Below are positions 27,977 through 37,917 of a stretch of 64,000 bases of DNA, in pieces. The position numbers and the translations under genes are program-made. The notes beneath the pieces are model-generated. The model was given only the letters and a program-made list of their open reading frames with translations, was not told the origin of the DNA and ran no database searches. This DNA is from Neptunomonas qingdaonensis (GTDB taxonomy: Bacteria > Pseudomonadota > Gammaproteobacteria > Pseudomonadales > Balneatricaceae), in the NCBI RefSeq assembly GCF_900113275.1, contig NZ_FOOU01000014.1, forward strand, positions 44,876-108,875. Reading direction: 5' to 3'. Numbering within the stretch: the stretch's first letter is position 1; every line of letters begins with the position of its first letter.

Positions 27977-30586
27977 TTAAGCTTTACCTTCCAGGAAATC
28001 CTGAGCAAAACGCTGCAACACACCACCCGCCTTGTAGACATTCACTTCGGCAGCCGTATCCAAACGACACGTCATAGGCACTTTAACCGTTTCGCCATTA
28101 GCGCGATTAATGATGACTGTCAGATCTGCACGAGGAGAAATATCGCCTTCTACATCAAAGGTTTCTGTACCATCAATGGCATAGGTTTTACGTGTATCAC
28201 CCGCTTTAAATTCCAGCGGCAAGACACCCATACCAACAAGGTTAGTACGGTGAATACGCTCAAAACCTTCCGCCATAATCGCTTCAACACCTGCCAGACG
28301 CACACCTTTGGCAGCCCAGTCACGTGATGAACCCTGACCATAGTCAGCACCCGCTACGATAATTAACGGCTGCTTACGCTCCATGTAGGTCTCAATCGCT
28401 TCCCACATGCGGCTCTCTTTGCCTTCCGGCTCGATACGTGCCAATGATCCCTGCTTGACGTTACCTTTTTCATCCAGGCACATTTCGTTGAGCAACTTAG
28501 GGTTAGCAAAGGTTGCACGCTGTGCTGTCAGGTGATCACCACGATGCGTTGCGTAAGAGTTAAAATCTTCTTCCGGCAAACCCATTTTGGCGCAATATTC
28601 GCCTGCGGCACTAGACGCCTGAATGGCGTTTGATGGAGACAGGTGATCGGTTGTGATGTTATCCCCAAGCACGGCCAGTGGACGCATACCTTTCATCGTA
28701 CGCTCACCCGCTAAAGCACCTTCCCAGTATGGAGGGCGACGGATGTAGGTGGTCTGTGGACGCCAGTCGTACAGCGGACTGACAGACTTTTCTACCGCAC
28801 CCAAATCAAACATCGGGATGTAAACCTGGCTAAATTGCTCAGGTTTAACGGCCTTGGCGACGATCGCATCGATCTCTTCATCGCTCGGCCAGATATCTTT
28901 CAGAGTGACCGGGTTACCGTCTTTATCAGTCCCCAGTACATCTTTCTCGATATCAAAACGTATCGTACCGGCAATCGCATAAGCTACTACCAGCGGAGGC
29001 GACGCCAGAAACGCTTGCTTAGCATACGGGTGGATACGGCCGTCGAAGTTACGGTTACCGGACAGTACGGCGGTGGCATACAGGTCACGATCGATGATCT
29101 CTTGCTGAATCACAGGATCCAGCGCGCCACTCATACCATTACAGGTAGTACAAGCGTAACCAACGATTCCGAAGCCTAGCTGCTCCATCTCAGACAGCAG
29201 GCCGGCTTCTTCCAGATACAGCTTGGCAACCTTAGAACCGGGGGCGAAAGAGGTCTTAACCCAAGGTTTACGCAGCAGACCCAGTTGGTTGGCTTTCTTA
29301 GCTATTAAGCCTGCAGCCACGACGTTACGTGGGTTTGAGGTGTTGGTGCACGAGGTGATAGCGGCAATAATAACCGCGCCATCAGGCATCAGGCCTTCAG
29401 CCTCTTCAGCCTTAGCCGCTGCCAGCATGTCGTCGCTGGCGATACCGCGCTCGTTCAGCGCAGAGGTTGGCAGACGGCGATGCGGGTTAGACGGACCAGC
29501 CATGTTGCGGACAACAGTAGACAGATCAAATTCAAGAACACGTTCGTATTCAACATTTTCCAGATCATCCGCCCATAGACCTGTCAGCTTAGCGTACTGC
29601 TCAACAAGAGCGACCTGCTCAGGTTCACGACCAGTCAACTTCAAATAATCAATTGTCTGCTCATCGATGTAGAACATACCCGCAGATGCACCAAACTCAG
29701 GCGTCATGTTGGAGATAGTTGCACGGTCACCGATCGTTAGGTTTTTAGCACCTTCACCGAAAAATTCCAGATAAGAAGAAACAACTTTCTGATTACGCAA
29801 GAATTCAGTAATGGCCAGTACGATATCAGTCGCTGTAATACCTGGCTGACGCTTACCGATCAACTTCACACCAATGATGTCAGGTAGGCGCATCATAGAT
29901 GGCAAACCTAGCATGACGGTTTCAGCTTCAAGCCCACCCACTCCAATCGCGACTACACCTAAGGCATCTACGTGAGGGGTATGAGAGTCAGTACCGACAC
30001 AAGTATCCGGGTAAGCAACGCCGTCACGCGCCTGGATTACCGGAGACATTTTTTCCAGGTTAATCTGGTGCATGATGCCGTTACCCGCAGGGATCACATC
30101 GACGTTATCGAATGCAGTCTTACACCACTCGATAAAGTGAAAGCGGTCATCGTTACGACGATCCTCAATCGCACGGTTCTTTTCAAATGCATCGGGATCA
30201 AAACCAGCCGCTTCTACCGCCAGAGAATGGTCAACGATCAGCTGAGTAGGCACCACAGGGTTTACTTTAGATGGGTCACCACCTTGTTCAGCAATTGCAT
30301 CACGCAGGCCTGCCAGGTCAACTAAAGCTGTCTGGCCTAAAATATCATGACAGACAACACGTGCAGGATACCAGGGGAAATCTAACTCACGTTTGAATTC
30401 AATAAGCTGCTTCAGTGAGTCGGTCAGGGTTTCTGGCTCACAACGACGTACAAGCTGCTCGGCTAACACGCGAGAAGTGTAAGGAAGTTTTGCATAGGAA
30501 CCAGGCTGAATATCTTCGATTGCCGCACGTGTATCGAAGTAATCCAGTTTTGTGCCCGGTAATGATTTGCGATATAAAGTATTCAT
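27977..30586 (-). CDS. acnD: Fe-S 2-methylisocitrate dehydratase AcnD
   Basis: Aconitase-family enzyme that dehydrates 2-methylcitrate in the methylcitrate cycle. 869 residues with cluster cysteines in ITSCTNTS (about 412) and ACTTCNG (about 478), plus the swivel domain GADYGQGSSRDWAAKG. Its partnership with prpF rather than prpD marks the acnD/prpF variant. Located after prpC (90-base gap). Confidence 0.96.
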   Translation of the reverse strand: MNTLYRKSLPGTKLDYFDTRAAIEDIQPGSYAKLPYTSRVLAEQLVRRCEPETLTDSLKQLIEFKRELDFPWYPARVVCHDILGQTALVDLAGLRDAIAEQGGDPSKVNPVVPTQLIVDHSLAVEAAGFDPDAFEKNRAIEDRRNDDRFHFIEWCKTAFDNVDVIPAGNGIMHQINLEKMSPVIQARDGVAYPDTCVGTDSHTPHVDALGVVAIGVGGLEAETVMLGLPSMMRLPDIIGVKLIGKRQPGITATDIVLAITEFLRNQKVVSSYLEFFGEGAKNLTIGDRATISNMTPEFGASAGMFYIDEQTIDYLKLTGREPEQVALVEQYAKLTGLWADDLENVEYERVLEFDLSTVVRNMAGPSNPHRRLPTSALNERGIASDDMLAAAKAEEAEGLMPDGAVIIAAITSCTNTSNPRNVVAAGLIAKKANQLGLLRKPWVKTSFAPGSKVAKLYLEEAGLLSEMEQLGFGIVGYACTTCNGMSGALDPVIQQEIIDRDLYATAVLSGNRNFDGRIHPYAKQAFLASPPLVVAYAIAGTIRFDIEKDVLGTDKDGNPVTLKDIWPSDEEIDAIVAKAVKPEQFSQVYIPMFDLGAVEKSVSPLYDWRPQTTYIRRPPYWEGALAGERTMKGMRPLAVLGDNITTDHLSPSNAIQASSAAGEYCAKMGLPEEDFNSYATHRGDHLTAQRATFANPKLLNEMCLDEKGNVKQGSLARIEPEGKESRMWEAIETYMERKQPLIIVAGADYGQGSSRDWAAKGVRLAGVEAIMAEGFERIHRTNLVGMGVLPLEFKAGDTRKTYAIDGTETFDVEGDISPRADLTVIINRANGETVKVPMTCRLDTAAEVNVYKAGGVLQRFAQDFLEGKA

Positions 30587-30676
30587 AGCTTACTCCATCG
30601 AGTAATGTTCAGAGAGGCCGGGCAGGCACTAAAAATGCCTACCCTCTTCTTAATCAACGTTAAAAACCAATCAAAA

Positions 30677-31807
30677 TCAGCCGCGGTTTTCGATATCAAC
30701 CCATTCAGAAGAATCAGGGCCGGTATAATCGGCGCTCGGACGTATGATTCGGTTATTCGCACGCTGCTCCATAACGTGTGCAGTCCAGCCTGCAGCACGC
30801 GAACATACAAAGATCGGAGTAAACAACTTAGTTGGAATACCCATGAAGTTGTAAGCAGAGGCATGGAAGAAATCAGCATTACAGAAAAGCTTTTTCTCAC
30901 GCCACATAACCGCTTCCACACGCTCAGAGACAGGGAATAACACCGTATCACCTACCTGTGCAGACAGTTTACGAGACCATTCTTTGATGATGGCATTACG
31001 TGGATCAGACTCACGATAAATTGCATGCCCAAAGCCCATAATCTTATCTTTACGCTCCAGCATACCCATGATTTCAGCTTCCGCTTCATCAGGCGTTTTC
31101 CAGTCTTGAATCATATCCATGGCCGCTTCGTTTGCACCACCATGCAAAGGACCACGTAGTGTTCCAATCGCAGCGGTTACACAGCTATGAATATCAGACA
31201 GCGTAGAAGCGCATACACGTGCTGTAAAAGTAGAGGCGTTAAACTCATGCTCTGCATACAAAATCAGAGACGCATGCATAACTTTAACATGCAATGGATC
31301 TGGTTTTTTACCATGCAGCGTCCACAAGAATTGCTCACCGATAGAATCCGCATCCGTTTCTACGTCGATACGTTTGCCATGATGACTGAAGTTGTACCAG
31401 TAGTTGATCAGACCCGGAAATACCGCCAACATACGATCAACATGATCCAGCTTACTATCGAAAACCCACTCGGTTTCAAGATTCCCCAGCATCGAACAAC
31501 CCGTACGCATGACATCCATCGGATGTGCGTTGGCAGGAATTTGCTCCAAAACAGTTTTTAGTGCTGCCGGTAATGAACGCATACCTTTCAGACGGGCTTT
31601 ATATGCATCTAACTCTGCCTGTGTTGGCAAAGTTCCATACAACAACAGGTATGCCACTTCTTCAAATTGAGCTTTATCAGCCAGTTCTTTAATGTCATAA
31701 CCACGGTAAGTCAGACCTGCACCGGTTTGCCCCACAGTACAGAGTGCAGTCTCACCAGCAGACTGACCACGCAGGCCCGCACCACTCAGTTTATTTGCTT
31801 CTGCCAT
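30677..31807 (-). CDS. prpC: 2-methylcitrate synthase PrpC
   Basis: Condenses propionyl-CoA and oxaloacetate. A citrate-synthase-fold protein of 376 residues with LRGPLHGGANEAAM and GFGHAIYRESDPRN (catalytic His), and the short length of the PrpC rather than the GltA type. N-terminus GLRGQSAGETALCTVG and the operon context agree. Confidence 0.95.
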   Translation of the reverse strand: MAEANKLSGAGLRGQSAGETALCTVGQTGAGLTYRGYDIKELADKAQFEEVAYLLLYGTLPTQAELDAYKARLKGMRSLPAALKTVLEQIPANAHPMDVMRTGCSMLGNLETEWVFDSKLDHVDRMLAVFPGLINYWYNFSHHGKRIDVETDADSIGEQFLWTLHGKKPDPLHVKVMHASLILYAEHEFNASTFTARVCASTLSDIHSCVTAAIGTLRGPLHGGANEAAMDMIQDWKTPDEAEAEIMGMLERKDKIMGFGHAIYRESDPRNAIIKEWSRKLSAQVGDTVLFPVSERVEAVMWREKKLFCNADFFHASAYNFMGIPTKLFTPIFVCSRAAGWTAHVMEQRANNRIIRPSADYTGPDSSEWVDIENRG

Positions 31808-31904
31808 CCGGTTTCTCCTTCTGTCATTGGGAGGGTTACCCTCCCGTGCCAGTTTATTTCTAATTATTGAGTTAAAATCTTGCGATTACAGCTAATCAAC
31901 AAAT

Positions 31905-32795
31905 TTACTTATTTTTACCTTCTGCAAAAAGCGCATCTAATTTCTGTTCGAAATCGTGGTAGTTCAGGAAATCGTAAAGCTCCATACGTGTCTGCATCGT
32001 ATCAACAACCGCTTTCTGATCGCCATCGCGCAGCAGAGCTTCGTATACATTCAATGCTGCTTTGTTGGCCGCACGAAAAGCGGAAAGCGGATACAGCACC
32101 ATTGAAGCACCATTAGCTACCAGCTCTTCAGTATTAAACAAGGGGGTAGCACCAAACTCAGTGATGTTCGCTAGCAAGTGGGCACCATTAATACCGTCCG
32201 CAAACGCTTTGTAATCTTCCAGTGTATGCACAGCTTCAGCGAAGATGCCATCAGCACCGGCTTCAAGGCATGCCTGAGCACGATCTACGGCAGAGTTAAG
32301 ACCTTCCATCTGGAAAGCATCGGTACGTGCGATAATAAAGAAATCATCATCTGTTTTAGCGTCAACAGCCGCTTTAACACGATCAACCATTTCCTGAGGG
32401 GAAACGATCTCTTTATTCGGACGATGCCCACAACGCTTCTGAGCAATCTGATCTTCGATATGAACGGCGGCAGCGCCTGCTTTAGTCATCTCTTTAATAG
32501 TACGAGCGATGTTGAAAGCTCCGCCCCAACCCGTATCAATATCAACCAGCAAAGGAGTTTCTACAGCGCTGCTTATACGACGCACATCTTCCAGAACATC
32601 GTTCATGGACGTCATACCCAGATCAGGCAGACCATACGAGGTATTAGCCACACCACCACCGGAAAGGTAGATAGCTTTGTGGCCGACACGCTCAGCCATC
32701 ATGGCATGATAAGCGTTTGTTGTACCAACGATCTGTAGTGGTTTTGCTTCTAGTAGCGCTTTGCGGAAACGTCCGCCTGCAGTCAGTTTAGCCAT
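31905..32795 (-). CDS. prpB: 2-methylisocitrate lyase PrpB
   Basis: Cleaves 2-methylisocitrate to pyruvate and succinate. A 296-residue isocitrate-lyase superfamily protein with the KRCGH active-site motif (in [13 protein letters not shown]), [11 protein letters not shown] and HIEDQ metal-binding residues. It overlaps the upstream regulator by 8 bases. Confidence 0.96.
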   Translation of the reverse strand: MAKLTAGGRFRKALLEAKPLQIVGTTNAYHAMMAERVGHKAIYLSGGGVANTSYGLPDLGMTSMNDVLEDVRRISSAVETPLLVDIDTGWGGAFNIARTIKEMTKAGAAAVHIEDQIAQKRCGHRPNKEIVSPQEMVDRVKAAVDAKTDDDFFIIARTDAFQMEGLNSAVDRAQACLEAGADGIFAEAVHTLEDYKAFADGINGAHLLANITEFGATPLFNTEELVANGASMVLYPLSAFRAANKAALNVYEALLRDGDQKAVVDTMQTRMELYDFLNYHDFEQKLDALFAEGKNK

Positions 32796-33501
32796 GTTTT
32801 TCCCCTTTGAGGTCAGTTGATATATTCAGCTTCTCTTCAATGTTCTTGCGCGCTGCACTAACATGCCGGCGCATCAAAATCTCTGCTAACTCGGGATCCC
32901 TCGCCTCAATCGCATCAACAATCTGTCGATGCTCTTTGAGTGCACGCGTAGGACGAGAACTCGATATACTGAATTGATAGCGGTACATACGTACCAAGTG
33001 GTAAAGGTCACTGCCGAGCAGTTCCAACAATGTGTCGTTTTTACTGCCCTGCACGATTCGGTAATGAAAATCCAGGTCACCCTCTTTTTGAAAGTAGGAC
33101 TGACCATCCAGCTGTGTTATTGAGCGATCATGTTCATCTAATAAGACTCGCAAACTGGCTATCTCTTCATCTGTCATGAACTCTGCCGCCATGCGACATG
33201 CCATGCCTTCTAATGCTTCGCGAACCCGGTATATTTCGATCAGTTCTTTTTCGTTAAGCTTTACGACTCGCGCACCAATGTGTGGTTTACGCTCAATTAA
33301 ACGCAGTGCTTCAAGTCGTCTCATTGCTTCTCGTAAAGGCCCACGACTGATACCGTAAATACGTGCCAGCTCAGGCTCACTAATCTTCTGGCCGGGAGGT
33401 ATTTCACCCACGACGATGGCATTTATTATTTGTTCGCACACTTTATCAGCTAGCGTGCGACTTTCTACCGGAGCATCATTCATTATTTTTATATCTGCCA
33501 T
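32788..33501 (-). CDS. GntR-family (FadR/FCD type) regulator of the methylcitrate operon
   Basis: 237 residues with an N-terminal winged helix-turn-helix ([20 protein letters not shown] at about 41-60) and a C-terminal FCD ligand domain with metal-binding His/Asp. First gene of the prpBC-acnD-prpF operon and overlapping prpB, so it probably autoregulates and senses a cycle intermediate such as methylcitrate. The palindrome at 33519-33532, just upstream of its start, is a likely operator. Confidence 0.92.
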   Translation of the reverse strand: MADIKIMNDAPVESRTLADKVCEQIINAIVVGEIPPGQKISEPELARIYGISRGPLREAMRRLEALRLIERKPHIGARVVKLNEKELIEIYRVREALEGMACRMAAEFMTDEEIASLRVLLDEHDRSITQLDGQSYFQKEGDLDFHYRIVQGSKNDTLLELLGSDLYHLVRMYRYQFSISSSRPTRALKEHRQIVDAIEARDPELAEILMRRHVSAARKNIEEKLNISTDLKGEKHG

Positions 33502-33518
33502 TACAACCTGCCTGCTAG

Positions 33519-33532
33519 GATTGTCGACAATC
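33519..33532. promoter_or_regulatory. putative GntR operator, prp operon
   Basis: A perfect 14-bp palindrome, GATTGTCGACAATC, lies 18 bases upstream of the regulator gene. It fits the TNGTNNNACNA pattern of FadR-type GntR proteins. A 13/14 match lies before the alpha/beta hydrolase gene. Confidence 0.7.
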
Positions 33533-33591
33533 TGTTATAAAACCAACGATACATCGCCATTTTAGGCGCGTCAACCGTATAAAAGAATAAA

Positions 33592-33600
33592 GTTGTCAAC
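33592..33600. promoter_or_regulatory. possible accessory GntR half-operator
   Basis: GTTGTCAAC, a shorter palindrome sharing the TTGTC core, 60 bases from the main site. Weak evidence. Confidence 0.3.
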
Positions 33601-33648
33601 ACTATACAAAAGTTTAAGAGTTTTCCCTTACTATTATCCGACTCAAGA

Positions 33649-34506
33649 CTAGCGAAACCTCAGGGTCTCCTCATTCATTATTCTGGCTATCTGTCGCGGC
33701 TTCTGAAAAGGTAAAGAATGGTCTGTCCCGGGCACCATAAAATAGTGCCAATTCGGCAAGCCTTCTGCCATATCTCTATGGTATTGATGCATCAGATCAA
33801 CACTCAAGCCGCCTATGAGACTGGTCACATCCCCTTGAGCGGCAACTAACGACTCTCTATCAATACTGTTAATCGCTTCGGTTACACAATCCAGCGCATA
33901 GGCAAAACCCAACGGCCTTCGCCCTAAACGCGACGCGGTCAGGTCATCAATTTGTACTGAAGTCCTTCGATTTGGAGAGATAGTGTCCATAAAATTTCGA
34001 ATACCAATATCCCGGTTATCACTACGCAAGTGATTTGCTGCCTCACTATAACGCTGCCGCAACTGAAGCGTAGAATTCCAGCAAGGGCGATCCAATAATG
34101 CCGACTCTAATAAAAACTGCTTTTTCACCCGCTCTGAGTGCTGTTGTTTAAACAGCATGCATACCATCCCGCCAAGAGAGTAACCTCCCAGATCAAACTC
34201 CCACCAGCCAAGATGGTCCACCAGCGCATTCAAATCTGCCACCAGCACCTGAGCACTGAAAGGATATTCGCAGCGATCAGGGTAATAGGTATCTCCCATC
34301 CCGCGCTGATCAGGCACTAATATCTCCTGCCACTGCGTAAGCATTGATGCAATCAAGCCCCAGGTATCTTCCCCGGCAACTCCCGCGCCATGCAGTAATA
34401 CTAGTTTTTTATCATTATCTATTTTGGGGTTTTTGTAGATACGGTAGGTAATGACCTGATCTGCTAAATGCAGCTCTTGTCGACTGGCATTCTGGCCTTT
34501 TCGCAT
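33649..34506 (-). CDS. alpha/beta hydrolase
   Basis: A serine hydrolase of about 285 residues. Oxyanion-region LLHGAG, PDQRGMGDT, the nucleophile elbow GYSLGG, and a C-terminal His in VPGTDHSLPF. Substrate unknown. I choose ATG 34504-34506; a TTG 12 bases upstream is also open but with poor spacing from its ribosome site. The 14-bp palindrome upstream (34527-34540) nearly equals that of the methylcitrate operon, suggesting co-regulation and perhaps a role in short-chain acyl-ester or thioester breakdown (inference). Confidence 0.85.
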   Translation of the reverse strand: MRKGQNASRQELHLADQVITYRIYKNPKIDNDKKLVLLHGAGVAGEDTWGLIASMLTQWQEILVPDQRGMGDTYYPDRCEYPFSAQVLVADLNALVDHLGWWEFDLGGYSLGGMVCMLFKQQHSERVKKQFLLESALLDRPCWNSTLQLRQRYSEAANHLRSDNRDIGIRNFMDTISPNRRTSVQIDDLTASRLGRRPLGFAYALDCVTEAINSIDRESLVAAQGDVTSLIGGLSVDLMHQYHRDMAEGLPNWHYFMVPGTDHSLPFQKPRQIARIMNEETLRFR

Positions 34507-34526
34507 AAATGAATCCAATTCCTATA

Positions 34527-34540
34527 GATTGTCTACAATC
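34527..34540. promoter_or_regulatory. putative GntR operator before alpha/beta hydrolase
   Basis: GATTGTCTACAATC; one base differs from the prp operator, with both 6-bp arms perfect. It lies 20 bases upstream of the hydrolase ATG. Confidence 0.65.
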
Positions 34541-34630
34541 CAGTATACGTGAATCAACCTACAGATAAACACAGGCAAAGAGTAACTCTCGTTATCCATA
34601 TGCTCGCTATCCATAAGTAGGATGCGTAAA

Positions 34631-36058
34631 ATGCAGTTCTTTTTTCACTATAAGGTTCATCGGGTGCTTAAGCGCATTTCACTGTCATATAAAACCAGCA
34701 CAATCCGCTACTTTGAACGTATCAGAGGCATGGGTAATGCCGTTCTGCTAGACAGTGGTAAGCCCGACAGTGAGCGAGGACGTTTTGATATTCTGGTGGC
34801 GGCTCCGTTATGCCAGTTAAGCTACCAACATGGCGTACTCACCGGTCATAACCTGCCTATTGATATTTCAACGAATCAGGATCCGTTTTCAGCACTTGAG
34901 GCGCTCTATCAGTACTCACGAAGCAGTCAGACTGAAGCGCCCACAGAGAAACTGACAGAAACACATGACGAGTTACCATTTAATGGAGGGCTGGTAGGTC
35001 ATTTCAGCTACGATCTGGGCCGGGCGGTGGAAGACCTACCCGATCAAGCCATCAATGATACGCTTTTACCGGAGATGCATGTCGGCTTGTATAGCTGGTC
35101 CATTATTATCGATCACCACACGCAAACTGCCTGGTTGAATGGATCACACCTTATTAGTGCCACGGCCTTTGATAAAATTGCAGAGCAAATTTCTAAAGCA
35201 GCACCCCATGTAAATCCAGCATTTCAACTAACTTCCGGGTTTGCCAGTAACCTGAATGAGACAGAGTACCATCAGGCATTGGCAAAAATTGATGACTATA
35301 TCCATGCAGGCGATTGCTATCAGGTCAATCTGGCACAACGATTCAGCGCAACGTGCAGCGGAGACCCATGGCACGCTTATCAACAACTTCGCACTGCCGC
35401 GCCAACACACTACGCTGCCTATTTCGATACGCAACATGGCGCCGTTCTGTCGCTGTCTCCTGAGCGCTTTTTAGCGACCGATAAAGACGGCCATGTCATT
35501 ACCCAGCCAATTAAAGGTACACGCCCTCGCGGAACAGACCCGCAAAAGGATCAACAGCTGGCAGAAGAGCTACGCCATTCTAAAAAAGATCAAGCTGAAA
35601 ATGTCATGATAGTCGACCTGCTGCGTAACGACCTTAGCAAAGCCTGCCAGCCCCATAGCGTCAAGGTTCCTTCTCTGTTTGCCGTTGAGAGTTATAAAAA
35701 TGTACATCATCTGGTGAGCACAGTCATCGGCACACTGGAACCTGACGAGTCACCGGTAAGCCTTCTGCGACACTGTTTTCCGGGCGGCTCTATTACTGGC
35801 GCGCCCAAAATAAGATCTATGCAAATCATTGACGAACTGGAGCCACATCGGCGTAGCATCTATTGCGGCAGTATTGGCTACATCAGTACCACCGGTCAGA
35901 TGGATACCAGCATTACCATTCGAACACTACTGGTCGAAAATAATAAGATCCATTGCTGGGCAGGCGGTGGAATTGTGGCCGATTCAATTAGTGAGATGGA
36001 ATATCAAGAGACTTATGACAAGGTTAACAACCTACTTTCTACGCTAACGGCACTCTGA
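34631..36058 (+). CDS. pabB: aminodeoxychorismate synthase component I PabB
   Basis: Forms 4-amino-4-deoxychorismate from chorismate and ammonia for folate. Chorismate-binding enzyme with SPERFL, QPIKGTRPRG, FPGGSITGAPK and the CWAGGGIVADS end. About 475 residues. The ATG at 34631 has AGGA eight bases upstream; the ATG at 34622 (three codons earlier) is possible. The N-terminus before GMGNAVLLDSG is slightly extended. TrpE is the alternative, but the GMGNAVLLDS start favours PabB. Confidence 0.92.
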   Translation: MQFFFHYKVHRVLKRISLSYKTSTIRYFERIRGMGNAVLLDSGKPDSERGRFDILVAAPLCQLSYQHGVLTGHNLPIDISTNQDPFSALEALYQYSRSSQTEAPTEKLTETHDELPFNGGLVGHFSYDLGRAVEDLPDQAINDTLLPEMHVGLYSWSIIIDHHTQTAWLNGSHLISATAFDKIAEQISKAAPHVNPAFQLTSGFASNLNETEYHQALAKIDDYIHAGDCYQVNLAQRFSATCSGDPWHAYQQLRTAAPTHYAAYFDTQHGAVLSLSPERFLATDKDGHVITQPIKGTRPRGTDPQKDQQLAEELRHSKKDQAENVMIVDLLRNDLSKACQPHSVKVPSLFAVESYKNVHHLVSTVIGTLEPDESPVSLLRHCFPGGSITGAPKIRSMQIIDELEPHRRSIYCGSIGYISTTGQMDTSITIRTLLVENNKIHCWAGGGIVADSISEMEYQETYDKVNNLLSTLTAL

Positions 36059-36141
36059 GCCTACCATTACAAAACGCTGCTAATCGTAACAAGATGTATA
36101 AGGAAAGAGGCTAAGACACTTCGTTATGGCAATCCCCCCAT

Positions 36142-36273
36142 TCATTCTGGGTTTTCGGATTTAGCTCGGTCTTCTTTCGAGATGTAACGCGGCTTGGTAC
36201 TAGGGTTGAGCTTACTATTAGCCTTTTTGGCTCGCTTAATAAGAATGCTATTTATTTTTTTCTTTCTGTTCAT
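36142..36273 (-). CDS. DUF2986-type small basic protein (43 aa)
   Basis: ATG 36271-36273 to TGA 36142-36144. Begins MNRKKKINSILIKRAKKANS and continues KLNPSTKPRYISKEDRAK. This Lys/Arg-rich pattern (MNRKKKIN, KKANxKL, KPKYISKxER) matches DUF2986 proteins of marine gammaproteobacteria as I know them. Function unknown; the charge suggests nucleic-acid or ribosome contact (inference). Too short for usual ORF cut-offs. Confidence 0.75.
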   Translation of the reverse strand: MNRKKKINSILIKRAKKANSKLNPSTKPRYISKEDRAKSENPE

Positions 36274-36373
36274 GATTTCACTGCAGCTTTATAAAAATAT
36301 GTACGAAGCTTATTGTAAAGCTATCTGGCTGAATATGATAATTAGCCGTCAGCTCTGTATGTCAGGTTACAGG

Positions 36374-36736
36374 CTAAGCGACAAACGATTGCCACGATAA
36401 CAGCGCTTGCTTAAAGTCGGGCAAGCCACAACCGGCATACGATTCTTCATCATACAGGTTAGTTTCTTCTGGAAGCTCATCATCAAAACCAAGGTCAAGC
36501 GCTAACGCAACGACTTCAATTTCATTTTGATTGAGCCGCAATTGAAACTCTTTACCCGACTGCTGGTAATCGCTTATTGTGCCTTGTTCCAGTGTTTCAA
36601 CAATTGCCACTAATTGATTAATTTGCTGCTGATCATCAGACAGCTCTTCAGAAAACCAACGACCTATCGCTTCGGCCCCCATGGAAAATTTAGCCCGCGG
36701 ACGTCCTAACTCATCAATACTAAATTCGTAGTCCAT
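36374..36736 (-). CDS. yacL: YacL family protein (UPF0231)
   Basis: 120 residues beginning MDYEFSIDELGRPRAKFSMG and ending in LYDEESYAGCGLPDF, as in E. coli YacL (MDYEF, YDEES, CGVEDF). Function unknown in the family. Monocistronic-looking, followed by the DUF2986 gene. Confidence 0.85.
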   Translation of the reverse strand: MDYEFSIDELGRPRAKFSMGAEAIGRWFSEELSDDQQQINQLVAIVETLEQGTISDYQQSGKEFQLRLNQNEIEVVALALDLGFDDELPEETNLYDEESYAGCGLPDFKQALLSWQSFVA

Positions 36737-36796
36737 AGCGCTCTCTGTTAATTACTGATCTGAATGTTACTTAACGGGCGCGCATTCTACAGCAAT

Positions 36797-37303
36797 TTAA
36801 GAATAAAGCGCCCCATTGCGTTCCAAGTGCGTTAGATATAAACGCATCTCAAACTCTAACTGATGGTATTCGGGCAGCATATATTGGCAAAGCTGATAAA
36901 AAGCTTTGTTATGCTCTTTCTCTTTGAGATGGGCCAACTCATGCACAACAATCATATTCAAAAACGCTTCAGGCGCTTTTTTAAAGATAGCACTAATACG
37001 TATCTCATTTTTACTTTTCAGTTTGGCGCCCTGTATCCGCGACACATAACTATGCAAACCTAACGCATTATTGATCACATGTATCTTGCTGTCATAAGCA
37101 ATTTTGCTCAGCGGAACTGACTTTTTTAAATAGCGATTTTTTAGCGCCATGACATATGCACGTAAATATTTATCGTTACTGATGTCGTGCGTATCCGGAT
37201 ATTTTTTCAGCAAAAAATCAGCCAAACGTTGCTGTTCAATCATTTGTTTAACTTGATTTTGCAACTCTGGCGCGTACGCGGAAAGGTATTTCAAAGAGGA
37301 CAT
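36797..37303 (-). CDS. YgjP-type zinc metallopeptidase (DUF45)
   Basis: About 168 residues with the metallopeptidase motif HELAHLKEKEHNKAFY (HExxH plus third His), typical of the YgjP/SprT-like M48-related family. The start is chosen at ATG 37301-37303 (SSLKYLSAYAPE follows); a GTG five codons earlier is open. Lies downstream of the AmmeMemoRadiSam genes with a 45-base gap in the same direction, so possibly co-transcribed. Confidence 0.8.
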   Translation of the reverse strand: MSSLKYLSAYAPELQNQVKQMIEQQRLADFLLKKYPDTHDISNDKYLRAYVMALKNRYLKKSVPLSKIAYDSKIHVINNALGLHSYVSRIQGAKLKSKNEIRISAIFKKAPEAFLNMIVVHELAHLKEKEHNKAFYQLCQYMLPEYHQLEFEMRLYLTHLERNGALYS

Positions 37304-37347
37304 AAAGAGGCACCACACATAACTAACTTACTAACTCATTTACTCAA

Positions 37348-37917
37348 TCAATAATCAGGAAACTCGGAACATTTAATCGCCTGATAGAGCGAGACTCGGA
37401 TTGATGGACTCCAATAATCATCAGGCAACCCTGCCTTACGCTTTAAATGCAGTAAAAAATCCTCCTGCCTTGGTAACGTTTCCCATACGGCCGGTAAGAA
37501 GGTTGCTCTGTGCATGCCCTCTTCCAGTATGACGCCATCAATACCTGGGCGAAGTATATCACGCAGCGCTTGTTCACTATCGATATTCAATGCAACGGGG
37601 GGGGTCAATACAGAAACTTCTATCTGCATCAAAGGAAACTCATTGGCCGTTAGCGGTGAAAACCGGGCGTCACGAAACGCCGCATTATAAGCATTCTGCC
37701 AAACATCCAACATAAGAGGCTGACTGGCGTGAAGTGACCCTATACAACCACGCAACATTCCTTGCAGCTTCAGCGTCACAAAGGTCGCAGCGTTTTCATC
37801 CGATAACAATTCTGCGGGATTCTGATCCCACTGCCCGGACAACGCCTGCTGAATGGACCTTCTGGCACAAGCAACGAGCGCCTTTTTTTTCTCGTCACTC
37901 AGCTCAATAGACGACAT
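37348..37917 (-). CDS. amrA: AmmeMemoRadiSam system protein A (AMMECR1 domain)
   Basis: AMMECR1-domain protein with the invariant LRGCIG motif (in MLRGCIGSL), FRDARFSPL and GVILEEGMHRATFLP. About 189 residues. The start is uncertain among ATG 37917, ATG 37926 and TTG 37932; all overlap the MEMO gene by at least 14 bases, so the two are translationally coupled. AMMECR1, MEMO and a radical SAM enzyme recur together in many bacteria and archaea. The reaction is unproven; redox or RNA/peptide modification has been proposed. Confidence 0.9.
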   Translation of the reverse strand: MSSIELSDEKKKALVACARRSIQQALSGQWDQNPAELLSDENAATFVTLKLQGMLRGCIGSLHASQPLMLDVWQNAYNAAFRDARFSPLTANEFPLMQIEVSVLTPPVALNIDSEQALRDILRPGIDGVILEEGMHRATFLPAVWETLPRQEDFLLHLKRKAGLPDDYWSPSIRVSLYQAIKCSEFPDY

